Positions 8,048 through 17,306 of a DNA stretch of 64,000 nucleotides are shown piece by piece. Numbering within the stretch: the first letter of the stretch is position 1; each line of letters starts with the position of its first letter. Made by a program: the position numbers and the translations under genes. Under the pieces are notes generated by a model. It worked only from the letters and a program-made list of their open reading frames with translations, did not search any database and was not told where the DNA came from. The DNA comes from Nocardioides sp. zg-DK7169 (GTDB lineage Bacteria > Actinomycetota > Actinomycetes > Propionibacteriales > Nocardioidaceae): NCBI RefSeq assembly GCF_013155365.1, contig NZ_JABJRA010000001.1, positions 310,001 to 374,000 of the forward strand, read 5' to 3'.

Positions 8048-9835
8048 GTGCGGGAGTTCTCCACGCCCATGACGATCGAGGTCCCCAGCACGGGCAACCT
8101 CACCGACGACGTCGTGCGCAACGCCGCGGAGGCGCCCCGTGCGATCCTCTTCAGCCGTCAGACGCCGGAGGGCTGGACCGATGTCACGGCCACCGAGTTC
8201 CTCGACCAGGTGCACGCCACCGCCAAGGGGCTGGTCGCGGCCGGGATCGAGCCGGGCGACCGGGTGGCCCTGCTGTCGAAGACTCGCTACGAGTGGACGC
8301 TGCTCGACTACGCCATCTGGTTCGCCGGCGCCGTGTCGGTGCCGATCTACGAGACCTCCTCGGCCTCCCAGATCCGCTGGATCCTCGAGGACTCCGGCGC
8401 CCGCGCCATCATCGCCGAGAACGCCGACCACCTCGCCCGGATCGCGGAGGTCCGCGGCGAGCTGAGCGAGCTCAACCACGTCTGGTCGATCGGCGACGAC
8501 GCCGTGGAGGTGCTCGCCAGCCTGGGCGGTGACATCGCCGACGAGGACCTTGAGAAGCGGCGCGCGTCCGCCACCCCACTCGACCTCGCCACCCTGATCT
8601 ACACCTCGGGCACCACCGGTCGCCCCAAGGGCTGCATGATCACCCACGGCAACTTCATGTTCGAGCTGGGTGTGGCCGTCGACGAGCTCGACGAGCTCTT
8701 CTCGGGCAAGAACGCCTCGACGCTGATCTTCCTGCCGCTGGCCCACGTCTTCGCCCGGATCCTCCAGATCGGCGCGATCAAGGCCCGGGCCCGCATCGGC
8801 CACACGCCGGACACCACCAACCTGATGGCCGACCTCCAGTCGTTCCGCCCGACGTTCCTGCTCGCCGTGCCGCGCGTGTTCGAGAAGGTCTTCAACACCG
8901 CCTCGCAGAACGCCGCCGCCGACGGCAAGGGCAAGATCTTCGACCGCGCCGCCGAGGTCGCCATCGCCTACTCCCGCGGCATCGAGGCGGGTCGGATCCC
9001 GCTCGGCGTGCGGGTCCAGCACACGCTGTTCTCCAAGCTCGTGTACGGCAAGCTGCTCACCGCCCTGGGCGGCGAGTGCGGCTACGCCATCTCCGGCGGC
9101 GCCGCGCTCGGCGAGCGCCTGGGCCACTTCTTCCGCGGCGTGGGCCTCACCGTGCTCGAGGGCTACGGCCTCACCGAGACCACGGCCGCGCTCTCGGCCA
9201 ACATGCCGACCGCCACCAAGATGGGCACCGTCGGCCGCCCCTTCCCCGGCACCGCCGTACGCGTGGCCGAGGACGGCGAGCTGCTCTTCCGCGGCGGACA
9301 GGTCTTCGCCGGCTACTGGAACGACGAGAAGGCCACCACGGAGGCGCTCGAGGCCGACGGCTGGTTCCACACCGGCGACATCGGCGAGGTCGACGACGAG
9401 GGCTTCATCCGGATCACCGGGCGCAAGAAGGAGATCATCGTCACCGCCGGCGGCAAGAACGTCGCCCCGGCCGTGCTCGAGGACCGGCTGCGCGCGCACC
9501 ACCTGATCAGCCAGTGCATCGTGGTCGGAGACGGGCAGCCGTTCATCGCCGCCCTCGTCACGCTCGACCCCGAGACCTGGCCGCGCTGGGCCGAGCGCAA
9601 CAACAAGTCCGGGAGCCTCGCCGACCACGTCGACGACCCGGACCTGCGTGCCGAGATCCAGTCGGCCATCGACGATGCCAACCTCGCGGTCTCCAAGGCC
9701 GAGTCGATCCGCAAGTTCCGCATCCTCTCGATCGACTGGACCGAGGAGGACGGCCTGCTCACGCCCAGTCTCAAGCTCAAGCGCCGCGAGGTCGTGAAGC
9801 AGCACCGCTCCGACATCGACTCGCTGTACACCTGA
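8048..9835 (+). CDS. Long-chain acyl-CoA synthetase (FadD15-like AMP-dependent ligase)
   Basis: A 595-residue adenylate-forming enzyme that would activate long-chain fatty acids to acyl-AMP and then acyl-CoA. The P-loop YTSGTTGRPKG is at 185-195, the adenine motif is GYGLTETTA, and the C-terminal hinge reads FHTGDIGEVDDEGF followed by GRKKEIIVTAGGKNVAP, which carries the catalytic Lys region. The length and internal insertion fit the FadD15-type cytoplasmic synthetases. The GTG at 8048 is preferred over upstream in-frame codons because GGAGGA sits about 6 nt before it and the predicted TSS lies downstream of the longer start. It is monocistronic and divergent from the lipid-binding/ArsA operon. 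Confidence 0.92.
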   Translation: MREFSTPMTIEVPSTGNLTDDVVRNAAEAPRAILFSRQTPEGWTDVTATEFLDQVHATAKGLVAAGIEPGDRVALLSKTRYEWTLLDYAIWFAGAVSVPIYETSSASQIRWILEDSGARAIIAENADHLARIAEVRGELSELNHVWSIGDDAVEVLASLGGDIADEDLEKRRASATPLDLATLIYTSGTTGRPKGCMITHGNFMFELGVAVDELDELFSGKNASTLIFLPLAHVFARILQIGAIKARARIGHTPDTTNLMADLQSFRPTFLLAVPRVFEKVFNTASQNAAADGKGKIFDRAAEVAIAYSRGIEAGRIPLGVRVQHTLFSKLVYGKLLTALGGECGYAISGGAALGERLGHFFRGVGLTVLEGYGLTETTAALSANMPTATKMGTVGRPFPGTAVRVAEDGELLFRGGQVFAGYWNDEKATTEALEADGWFHTGDIGEVDDEGFIRITGRKKEIIVTAGGKNVAPAVLEDRLRAHHLISQCIVVGDGQPFIAALVTLDPETWPRWAERNNKSGSLADHVDDPDLRAEIQSAIDDANLAVSKAESIRKFRILSIDWTEEDGLLTPSLKLKRREVVKQHRSDIDSLYT

Positions 9836-10060
9836 GACACCTGCCTGCCGACCACCCGTCCGGACCAGACGCCTGGGTCGATATCTGACCGATCGGCCAG
9901 AGTTCGTGTCCGACGGGGCCCTTCTGGGCGAAATCCGCCCTCCGTCGCCGCCGCGATCCCTAGGTTGATCGTCGAGCCGAGCGGCTCAGCCCCGGCGTAC
10001 GGCCGGACGGGCACGACCGACGTCCGGTCCGGCTGCGGGGTGTCTGTCGGAAGGGTCTAG
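9836..10060 (+). promoter_or_regulatory. Intergenic leader upstream of Tad pilus operon
   Basis: A 225-bp non-coding gap. It contains small inverted repeats, GGGCG-AAATC-CGCCC near 9925-9940 and GAGCC-GAGC-GGCTC near 9974-9988, and ends in GGAAGGG 6 nt before the cpaB ATG. I see no clear -10 box, so the operon promoter is not located; the hairpins could belong to a long 5' leader. Confidence 0.35.
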
Positions 10061-10798
10061 ATGGACCGACGAAGGGTTCTGATGGTCGCGGCGACGGTCG
10101 TCGCCGCACTCGGCACGATCCTGGTCCTGCTCTACGTACGCCAGGCCGACGAGCGGGCGCAGGAGCGCTTCGAGACGACACCGGTCCTGCGGGCGACCTC
10201 CGTGGTCGCCGCCGGCGAGTCGATCGACGGCGCGCTGTCCAGCGGCAAGGTGGTCGTCGAGGACGTGGTCCGCGATGCCGTGCTCGACGGCGCGCTGAGC
10301 GACAGCTCACCGATCAGCGGCATGGTCGCGCTGAGCCCGATCTACCCGGGCGAGCAGATCATCGCCGAGCGGTTCGGGGAGAGCGCCTCGACCGGACCCG
10401 ACCTGCTGATCCCCGGTGGCGGGAAGATGGCGGTCTCGGTCAACCTCACCGACCCGGCCCGCGTGGCCGGCTTCGTCAACCCGGGCTCCGAGGTCGCGGT
10501 CTTCCTCAACGGCACCGAGGCCGCCACCGGACAGCCGTTCACCCGGGTCCTGCTGGAGCGGGTCTCGGTGCTCGGGGTCGGCTCGACCACGCCGGTGTCG
10601 ACGACCACGACCGAGGCCGGGGGCGCGCAGACCGTGGAGCAGCTCCCCCGCACGCTGATCACGCTGTCGCTGAACCAGCGCCAGGCCGAGCGGGTGCTGT
10701 TCGCCCAGGCCAACGGCGAGCTCGCGTTCGCGCTGCTCACCGAGGACAGCAAGATCACCCCCGCGCCCGCCGTCACCAACCGCAACCTCTTCGGGTGA
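10061..10798 (+). CDS. cpaB: Flp pilus assembly protein CpaB/RcpC-like
   Basis: A 245-residue membrane-anchored protein with one N-terminal transmembrane helix (about residues 8-26) and an extracytoplasmic SAF/CpaB region. The segment from IPGGGKMAVSV to the FVNPGSEVAVFL motif is the typical RcpC/CpaB core. In Gram-negative bacteria the protein stabilises the secretin; in this monoderm setting, with no secretin gene nearby, it probably organises the pilus in the cell wall. GGAAGGG lies 6 nt before the ATG. It is the first gene of the Tad operon, 6 bp before tadZ. Confidence 0.85.
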   Translation: MDRRRVLMVAATVVAALGTILVLLYVRQADERAQERFETTPVLRATSVVAAGESIDGALSSGKVVVEDVVRDAVLDGALSDSSPISGMVALSPIYPGEQIIAERFGESASTGPDLLIPGGGKMAVSVNLTDPARVAGFVNPGSEVAVFLNGTEAATGQPFTRVLLERVSVLGVGSTTPVSTTTTEAGGAQTVEQLPRTLITLSLNQRQAERVLFAQANGELAFALLTEDSKITPAPAVTNRNLFG

Positions 10799-10804
10799 GC
10801 GCGC

Positions 10805-12034
10805 GTGCCGGTCATCGTCGATCCTGACTCGCCCACGCTCACCCGCCTCCTGACCGCGGCGCCCCCGGGCGCCCACGGCGTGGACTCCACCGAACGGCTC
10901 CGCGCACGCCTGGCTCAGCAGCGCGACGAGTACGCCGTGGTGCTCGGGCCCCACGTGGCGCTGGACGAGGCGTTCGCACTCTGCGAGGACCTCCGCACCG
11001 CGCGACCGACGCTGAGCGTCGTGCTGGTCCGTGACGACCTCGACGCCGCCGTGCTGACCCGGGCGATCAAGGCCGGCGCCCGGGACGTGGTCGCGTCCGA
11101 CGACGCCGAGGCCGTCGTCGCGGCGATCGCCCGCGCCCGGGACCTCCACGTCGCGCTGCGCGGGCACCCCGCGCTCGGCGCCACCGAACAGGGACGGGTG
11201 GTGACGGTCTTCTCCCCCAAGGGCGGCGTCGGCAAGACCACGATGGCGGTGAACCTCGCCCTCGCGATGGCCGACCGAGGTGCGCGGCGGGTCTGCCTGG
11301 TGGACCTCGACCTCGCCTTCGGCGACGTGGCGATCACCCTCCAGCTGTTCCCCACCCACTCCATCGAGCACGCGATCGGCTCGGAGTCGACCTTGGACCC
11401 CGAGCAGCTCGACGCGCTGCTGACCCGGCACGAGGACTCGCTGATGGTGCTGGCCGCGCCGGCCCACCCCGACGTGCGGGAGCGGGTCCCCGCGGCGCTC
11501 GTCACGCGCGTGCTGTCCACGCTGCGGCAGAGCTTCGACGTCGTGGTCGTCGACACCTCGCCCTCGTTCGACGAGCAGACGCTCACCGCGCTCGACGAGA
11601 CCGACGAGTGCGTGATCGTCGCGACGCTCGACGTACCGACCCTGAAGAACGTGAAGGTCGCGATCGAGACCCTCGACCTGCTCGACATCGCTCGCGACCA
11701 CCGCCACCTGCTGCTCAACCGCGCGGACGACGCGGTCGGCATCGGCCCGGACAAGGTGGAGGCCATCCTCGGCATGAGGATCGCCGCGCAGGTCAGCACG
11801 TCGATCGAGATCGCCGCCGCCACCAACACCGGCAGCCCCATCGTCAGGGGCAATCCCGACCACCCCTCCAGCGCCTCGATCCGCGGGCTCGCCGAGCTTC
11901 TGGCCGGCGGCGCGCTGGCGGACGCGACACACCCCGGGCCCGCGGCGCCGCCAGCGGCCCGGGGTGACGCGTCGCTCGCAGCGGCCCAGTCCGTTCCGGG
12001 GCGCAGCCCCCGCCGCTTCAGGATCCGGAGGTAG
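10805..12034 (+). CDS. tadZ: Tad pilus localisation ATPase TadZ/CpaE
   Basis: A 409-residue protein with an N-terminal receiver-like domain (about 1-120) and a ParA/MinD-type ATPase domain. The deviant Walker A reads SPKGGVGKTT (137-146), and VVVVDTSPSFDEQT is the Walker B/switch II. TadZ/CpaE proteins mark the pole or site where the Tad machine assembles. The receiver domain keeps VVLVRDDLD-like strands but not an obvious phosphorylatable Asp, as is usual for atypical TadZ receivers. The Arg-rich tail ends 2 bp before tadA's start. Confidence 0.88.
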   Translation: MPVIVDPDSPTLTRLLTAAPPGAHGVDSTERLRARLAQQRDEYAVVLGPHVALDEAFALCEDLRTARPTLSVVLVRDDLDAAVLTRAIKAGARDVVASDDAEAVVAAIARARDLHVALRGHPALGATEQGRVVTVFSPKGGVGKTTMAVNLALAMADRGARRVCLVDLDLAFGDVAITLQLFPTHSIEHAIGSESTLDPEQLDALLTRHEDSLMVLAAPAHPDVRERVPAALVTRVLSTLRQSFDVVVVDTSPSFDEQTLTALDETDECVIVATLDVPTLKNVKVAIETLDLLDIARDHRHLLLNRADDAVGIGPDKVEAILGMRIAAQVSTSIEIAAATNTGSPIVRGNPDHPSSASIRGLAELLAGGALADATHPGPAAPPAARGDASLAAAQSVPGRSPRRFRIRR

Positions 12035-12036
12035 CC

Positions 12037-13593
12037 ATGTCCAGCCTCAGCGACCGCCTCGCCGCCGCTCGCCTCGCCCAGGCTGCCGCCGCCGTCGACG
12101 CGGGCCCGCCCGCCGTCGACGACCCCGGTGTCCCGGCCGGCAGCGGTACGGACCCGATGACCCCGGCTCCGGCCGGTGTCCCTGCGGTCCCGGTTCCCGG
12201 CACCGCTGGCGCCCTGATCACCTCGGCCACGCCACCCGCCCCGGGGCGGCGCCGGTCCACGACAGGTCCCGACGCGTCCGCGGCTCCCCCACCGCGGCGG
12301 ACGCTGGGGGTGAGCGAGGAGCGCCGCATCCAGGAGATCAAGAGCAGCGTGCACACGGAGCTGCTCGCCCGGCTCGGCCCGCACCTCTACGACGCCGACA
12401 TGGACCAGACCGACCTCGCCCGCGGGGTGCGCGAGGTGCTGGCCGAGGTGCTGGGAGCCCAGGACCGACCGCTGAGCAACAGCGACCGGGCGCGGGTCAC
12501 CCAGGAGATCAGCGACGAGATCCTCGGCTACGGGCCGATCGAGCCCTACCTGCGCGACCCCGCGGTCTCCGAGGTGATGGTCAACGGCCACGCGTCGGTA
12601 TGGCTCGAGCGCGACGGCCGGCTGGTCGCCTCCGACGCCCACTTCCTCGACGAGGCGCACCTGCGTCGCACGATCGACAAGATCGTGGCCCGCCTCGGGC
12701 GGCGCATCGACGAGTCCAGCCCCATGGTCGACGCCCGGCTCCCGGACGGCAGCCGGGTCAACGCGGTCGTGCCTCCGCTGGCGGTCGACGGAGCCGCGCT
12801 CACCATCCGCAAGTTCGCCGCCGACCCGCTGGGCGTGGAGGACCTGATCCGCTTCGGGAGCCTCACGCCGCCGGCGGCCGAGCTGTTGGACGCCTGCGTG
12901 CGCGGACGGTTGAACGTGATCGTGTCCGGCTCCACCGGATCGGGCAAGACCACCACGCTCAACGTGCTGTCCTCCTTCATCCCCGACGACGAGCGGATCG
13001 TGACCATCGAGGACGCGGCGGAGCTGCAGCTGCGCCAGGCCCACGTCGTCCGGCTGGAGTCACGGCCGGCCAACATCGAGGGCAAGGGCTCGGTCACGAT
13101 CCGCGACCTCGTGCGCAACGCGCTGCGGATGCGCCCGGACCGCATCATCGTCGGCGAGGTGCGTGACGCCTCAGCGCTCGACATGCTCCAGGCGATGAAC
13201 ACCGGCCACGACGGCTCGATCTGCACCCTGCACTCCAACGGTCCGCGCGACACCCTCGCGCGGCTGGAGACGATGGTGCTGATGGCGGGCATGGACCTGC
13301 CGATCCGAGCGATCCGCGAGCAGGTCGCCTCCGCCGTGGACCTCGTGGTGCACCAGACGCGCCTCAAGGACGGCACCCGTCGGATCACCCACATCACCGA
13401 GGTGGACCGCATGGAGGGCGACGTGATCACCCTCCAGGACATCTTCGTCTGGGACGGCTCGTCCGGCTTCGACGCGCACGGCACAGCACTGGGGCGCCTG
13501 CGCCCCACCGGCCTGCGGCCCGCGTTCCTCGACAAGCTCGCCGACGTCAACGTGAGCGTCGACCCGCTCCTCTTCGCGACGGACCGGCTGTGA
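12037..13593 (+). CDS. tadA: Tad secretion ATPase TadA/CpaF
   Basis: A 518-residue hexameric traffic ATPase that powers Flp pilus extension and perhaps retraction. The N-terminal 90 residues are Ala/Pro-rich and probably disordered. The CpaF core follows, with the linker GYGPIEPYL, Walker A GSTGSGKTT (298-306), the Asp box around IVTIEDAAEL, Walker B near DRIIVGEVRD and the His box SICTLHSN. The ATG has a strong GGAGGT 5 nt upstream, close to the tadZ stop. Its stop overlaps the next start by 4 bp (GTGA), coupling it to tadB. Confidence 0.95.
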   Translation: MSSLSDRLAAARLAQAAAAVDAGPPAVDDPGVPAGSGTDPMTPAPAGVPAVPVPGTAGALITSATPPAPGRRRSTTGPDASAAPPPRRTLGVSEERRIQEIKSSVHTELLARLGPHLYDADMDQTDLARGVREVLAEVLGAQDRPLSNSDRARVTQEISDEILGYGPIEPYLRDPAVSEVMVNGHASVWLERDGRLVASDAHFLDEAHLRRTIDKIVARLGRRIDESSPMVDARLPDGSRVNAVVPPLAVDGAALTIRKFAADPLGVEDLIRFGSLTPPAAELLDACVRGRLNVIVSGSTGSGKTTTLNVLSSFIPDDERIVTIEDAAELQLRQAHVVRLESRPANIEGKGSVTIRDLVRNALRMRPDRIIVGEVRDASALDMLQAMNTGHDGSICTLHSNGPRDTLARLETMVLMAGMDLPIRAIREQVASAVDLVVHQTRLKDGTRRITHITEVDRMEGDVITLQDIFVWDGSSGFDAHGTALGRLRPTGLRPAFLDKLADVNVSVDPLLFATDRL

Positions 13594-14771
13594 GGGGGCC
13601 CCGCTCCTCGACGACCGCGCTCCGGCTGCTGCTCGGTGGGCTGCTCCTCGGCGCCCTGTTCTGGCTGGGTCCCGCGGTGGGGGGCTCGCCCGTGCTGCAC
13701 CCCGCGGCCGCAGCGTCCGCCGACACGTCCGAGGACCGGTCGCCCGGTCCCACCGGAGCCGCGACCACGAGCGACGGCGCCGGGCCAGGGGTCCCTGCCT
13801 GGGCGGCGTACGGCGGAGTGCTCGGCCTCGGCGTGGGCCTGGCCGCGCTGCTCGCGCTGCTGGTGCCGGCGCCTCCGGCGCCGATGTCCCCGGCCCACCG
13901 GGTGGCCGTCTACACGGCGCGTGCCTCCCGTGCGCCGCACGCCGCGGAGACTCGCGTCGACGCCGACGAGGCGCTGCGCCAGGCCCGGGGTGCCGCGGAA
14001 CGGGTGCTGCAGCGACATGGATCGCTGGAGACGCGCATCGCACGGCGCCTGGAGGCCGCAGGGAGCGAGCTGCGCGCGGCGGAGTGGCTGCTGGTCCACA
14101 TCGCGGTCTTCGTGTCGGCCGGCCTGCTCGGCCTGCTGGTCGGCCAGGGCGGGCTTCTCCTCGGTGTGGTGTTCCTGACGCTGGGCGCCGTCGGGCCCTG
14201 GGCCTACCTCGGGCGACGGCGGGCACGCCGGCGCCGGGCCTTCGACCGCGCACTTCCCGGAACCCTCAGTCTCCTGGCCGGTGCGCTCTCCGCCGGCCAG
14301 TCGTTGCCGCAGTCGATCGACACCGTCGCCCGCGAGGGGGCCGAGCCGATCGCCTCAGAGCTGCGCCGGGTGCTCGTCGAGCTCCGCCTCGGGGTCTCGA
14401 TGGAGGACGCCCTGGACAGCGTGGCCACGCGCTTCGAGAGCAAGGACTTCGCCTGGGTGGTGATGGCCATCCGGATCCAGCGCGAGGTGGGCGGCAACCT
14501 GGCGGAGCTGCTGGGCACCGTCGCCGCGACCATGCGTGAGCGCGAGCAGCTGCGCCAGCAGGTCAACGCGCTCGCGGCCGAGGGGAAGCTCTCGGCCTGG
14601 GTCCTCTCCCTCCTCCCCCCGGTGTTCCTCGTCTACCTGCTGGTCGCCAACCGCGACTACGTCGCGCCGCTCCTGGGTGACCCCCGCGGCTGGGTGCTGA
14701 TGCTCGGTGGCGGGCTGTGGCTCGCGGTCGGGATCTTCTGGATGAGCCGGCTGATCAAGGTGGAGGTCTGA
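13590..14771 (+). CDS. tadB: Tad inner-membrane platform protein TadB, with extended N-terminus
   Basis: A 393-residue T2SSF-domain protein. The conserved platform domain is in the C-terminal half, where the segment from LPGTLSLLAGALSAG to NLAELLGTVAATM is diagnostic and is followed by two TM helices. Unusually, the first 100 residues contain a signal-like helix, an Ala/Ser/Thr/Pro-rich segment of about 50 residues and another TM helix, so a stretch may lie outside the membrane before the usual TadB body begins. With TadC it forms the membrane base that TadA rotates or pushes. It overlaps tadA by 4 bp and is followed by tadC after 1 bp. Confidence 0.9.
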   Translation: MRGPRSSTTALRLLLGGLLLGALFWLGPAVGGSPVLHPAAAASADTSEDRSPGPTGAATTSDGAGPGVPAWAAYGGVLGLGVGLAALLALLVPAPPAPMSPAHRVAVYTARASRAPHAAETRVDADEALRQARGAAERVLQRHGSLETRIARRLEAAGSELRAAEWLLVHIAVFVSAGLLGLLVGQGGLLLGVVFLTLGAVGPWAYLGRRRARRRRAFDRALPGTLSLLAGALSAGQSLPQSIDTVAREGAEPIASELRRVLVELRLGVSMEDALDSVATRFESKDFAWVVMAIRIQREVGGNLAELLGTVAATMREREQLRQQVNALAAEGKLSAWVLSLLPPVFLVYLLVANRDYVAPLLGDPRGWVLMLGGGLWLAVGIFWMSRLIKVEV

Positions 14772-14772
14772 G

Positions 14773-15693
14773 ATGGTCCTGCTCCTGGTCATGGGCCTGG
14801 CCCTGCTGCTCGCCTCGGTCGCGCTGCTCGGCGCGGCGCTGCGCCCGCACCGCGAGGCGCTCGGGATCGAGCGCTCGCTGGCCGTGCTCGCGGCACTGAC
14901 CCACGCACCCGCCGAGCTCGCCCAGGAGGTCGACCGGCCGTTCGTCGACCGGGTGAGCGCGCCGCTCCGGGCGCGCGCCCTCGCCCTGGGGCGCCGCCTG
15001 GTCGGATCCGACAGCGTCGATCGCCTGCGCCATCGTCTCGACCTGGCCGGCAACCCTCCCGGCTGGGACGTGGACCGGGTGCTGACGGCCAAGGTGCTGC
15101 TCGGCGGCGCCGGGCTCGGAGCCGGCCTCACGCTCGCGGTCCTGCTCGGCCTGCCGCTGCCCCTGCTCCTCCTGGCCGTGCTGTGCTCGCTGGCCCTGGG
15201 CTTCTTCGGCCCCGGCCTGTGGCTCTACCAGCGCGCCTACGAGCGCTCCGAGCGGATCCAGCGCGACCTCCCGGACTCGGTCGACCTGCTCGCCATCAGC
15301 GTCGAGGCCGGTCTCGGCTTCGACGCGGCGATGCTGCAGGTCGCCCAGCACACCGAGGGCCCGCTCGCCGAGGAGGTCTCCCGGGTCCTGCGGGAGATGC
15401 AGCTGGGCCAGAGCCGAGGCGAGGCCCTGCGCGCGCTGGCCGAGCGCACCGACGTCGCGGACCTGAACACCTTCGTCTCCGCGATGGTCCAGTCGGACCG
15501 CTTCGGGCTGCCCGTCGGGCACGTCCTGCGCGTGCAGTCCGAGGAGATGCGCACCACGCGCCGCCAGCGCGCGGAGCACAAGGCCCAGCAGGTGCCGGTG
15601 AAGATCACCGTCCCGCTGATCTTCTGCATCCTCCCGTGCCTCTTCGTCGTCGTGCTGGGCCCGGCGTTCCTGTCCATCATGGACACCTTCTGA
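14773..15693 (+). CDS. tadC: Tad inner-membrane platform protein TadC
   Basis: A 306-residue T2SSF-domain protein with an N-terminal TM helix, two central TM helices (about 100-150), the conserved LPDSVDLLAISVEAGLGFD motif and a C-terminal hydrophobic helix. It is the second half of the TadB/TadC platform pair. Its TGA overlaps the ATG of the following sensor kinase by one base (TGATG), so the two-component system is translationally coupled to the pilus machine, which is not the standard Tad arrangement. Confidence 0.92.
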   Translation: MVLLLVMGLALLLASVALLGAALRPHREALGIERSLAVLAALTHAPAELAQEVDRPFVDRVSAPLRARALALGRRLVGSDSVDRLRHRLDLAGNPPGWDVDRVLTAKVLLGGAGLGAGLTLAVLLGLPLPLLLLAVLCSLALGFFGPGLWLYQRAYERSERIQRDLPDSVDLLAISVEAGLGFDAAMLQVAQHTEGPLAEEVSRVLREMQLGQSRGEALRALAERTDVADLNTFVSAMVQSDRFGLPVGHVLRVQSEEMRTTRRQRAEHKAQQVPVKITVPLIFCILPCLFVVVLGPAFLSIMDTF

Positions 15694-17306
15694 TGGTGTC
15701 CGGGGACACCGCCGTCCGCCGTCTGGGGGTGGCGGCCAGGCTCTTCGCCTTCGTCGCCCTGGGGACCCCGATGCTGTGGTCCAAGGACGTCGCCGGGCTG
15801 TCGCTGCTGCTCGTGCTGGGGGTGGTGCTGCTCGGCGGGATCCTCACCGAGCTGGTGCCGCGCTGGCTCGCCGGCTGGACGCCGATCGCCGAGGCAGCGC
15901 TGATCGGGGTCCTGGTCGCGGTCACCCTCGACACCACGCTCGGGCTGGCCGGGGCGGTGGCCCTGCCGCCGTTCATCGCCGGGTTGCGCCGCGGCCTGCT
16001 CGCGATGGCGGTCGCGGTCTCCACCGGGGTGATCCCGATCGCGCTCATGGTCGCCTTGACCCAGTGGGCCGTCGACACCGAGATGGGCCTGGTGCTGTTC
16101 AGCTGGGTCGCGATGGGCGTCGGGCTGGGCCTGATCGCCTGCTTCCTGCACGCCACGCTGCACCGGCGCCCGGACTCCCTGAGCGCCTACCGCTCGGCCC
16201 GCACGCTGATCGGCGAGCTGCTCGACCTCTCCGGCGGTCTCGACTCCGGCCTCGACCCGCAGGTGCTGGGCGGGGCCCTGCTGAGCACGGTGGGTGACAC
16301 CGTGGCGACCCGCACCCTGGTGCTGCTGGTGCCACGCAACGACGACGGCGGTTGCCTCACCCCCCTCGTTGCGGTCCAGACCACCACCGAGCACGACTCC
16401 GCGGAGACCGACCTCGACCTGCTCGGGGAGATCGCCGAGGAGGCCCGGCGCTGCGGCCATCTGGTGCTGCACGAGGACCGCTTCGCCGTGCCGTTGGTGG
16501 CCGACGCCGTCACGACCGTCGGCGTCGTCGCCGGGCTGCTACCTGGGCCCGCCGCCACCGCGGGTCTCGACAGCGCCCGGTTCACGCGCCTGCTCCCCAG
16601 CCTGACCGCCAGCGCCGTACGGCTCGAGACCGCACTGTTGTTCCGTGCCCTGCGCGACAGCGCCACGGCCGAGGAACGCCGGCGGCTGGCCCGGGAGATG
16701 CACGACGGCATCGCCCAGGACATCGCCTCGCTCGGTTACCTCCTGGACCTGCTCGCGGCCCGGCCCGCCTCCCCGGCCCAGGCGGAGCAGTTCGAGGCAC
16801 TGCGCACGCGGATCAGCAGCGTCGTCACGGAGGTGCGCCGGTCCGTGGAGAGCCTGCGCACCGACGTCGGTGCGAGCGAGAGCCTGGGTGCCGCGATCGC
16901 CACCCTCGCGCGCAACCTCGGCGAGGCCGCCGGCATCCCGATCAAGGTGACCACCGACGAGCGCACGACCCGGCTGCGACCCGAGGTCGAGGCCGAGCTC
17001 TTCCGGATCACCCAGGAGGCGCTCAACAACGCCGTGCGTCACGCCCGCGCCAGCCGGATCGACGTGCACTGCCTGGTGCACGCCCCGCGAGCGGCGATCA
17101 CCGTCGCCGACGACGGCCTGGGCCTGCAGCAGTCGCGGCGCGACTCCTACGGGCTGAAGATCATGCAGGAGCGGGCCGACCTGGTGCACGCCGACCTGGA
17201 GATCGACAATCGCGACAGCGGCGGGCTGGTCGTGTCGATCCGTCTTCCGACCGTCTCGCAAGATCCCGTCCGCCCGCCCAGGACCAGCGATACCGTCTCG
17301 GTGTGA
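15693..17306 (+). CDS. Membrane sensor histidine kinase embedded in Tad operon
   Basis: A 537-residue kinase with six or so hydrophobic helices in the first 145 residues, a GAF-like middle region (about 160-300), a HisKA_3 dimerisation helix with REMHDGIAQD (His337) and a HATPase domain with EALNNAVRHARAS and ADDGLGL. It has no obvious extracytoplasmic sensor, so it may sense a membrane or intracellular cue through the GAF-like part. The ATG at 15693 overlaps the tadC stop (TGATG), and its own stop overlaps the response regulator start (GTGA). It presumably controls pilus genes, but the target is inferred from position only. Confidence 0.9.
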   Translation: MVSGDTAVRRLGVAARLFAFVALGTPMLWSKDVAGLSLLLVLGVVLLGGILTELVPRWLAGWTPIAEAALIGVLVAVTLDTTLGLAGAVALPPFIAGLRRGLLAMAVAVSTGVIPIALMVALTQWAVDTEMGLVLFSWVAMGVGLGLIACFLHATLHRRPDSLSAYRSARTLIGELLDLSGGLDSGLDPQVLGGALLSTVGDTVATRTLVLLVPRNDDGGCLTPLVAVQTTTEHDSAETDLDLLGEIAEEARRCGHLVLHEDRFAVPLVADAVTTVGVVAGLLPGPAATAGLDSARFTRLLPSLTASAVRLETALLFRALRDSATAEERRRLAREMHDGIAQDIASLGYLLDLLAARPASPAQAEQFEALRTRISSVVTEVRRSVESLRTDVGASESLGAAIATLARNLGEAAGIPIKVTTDERTTRLRPEVEAELFRITQEALNNAVRHARASRIDVHCLVHAPRAAITVADDGLGLQQSRRDSYGLKIMQERADLVHADLEIDNRDSGGLVVSIRLPTVSQDPVRPPRTSDTVSV

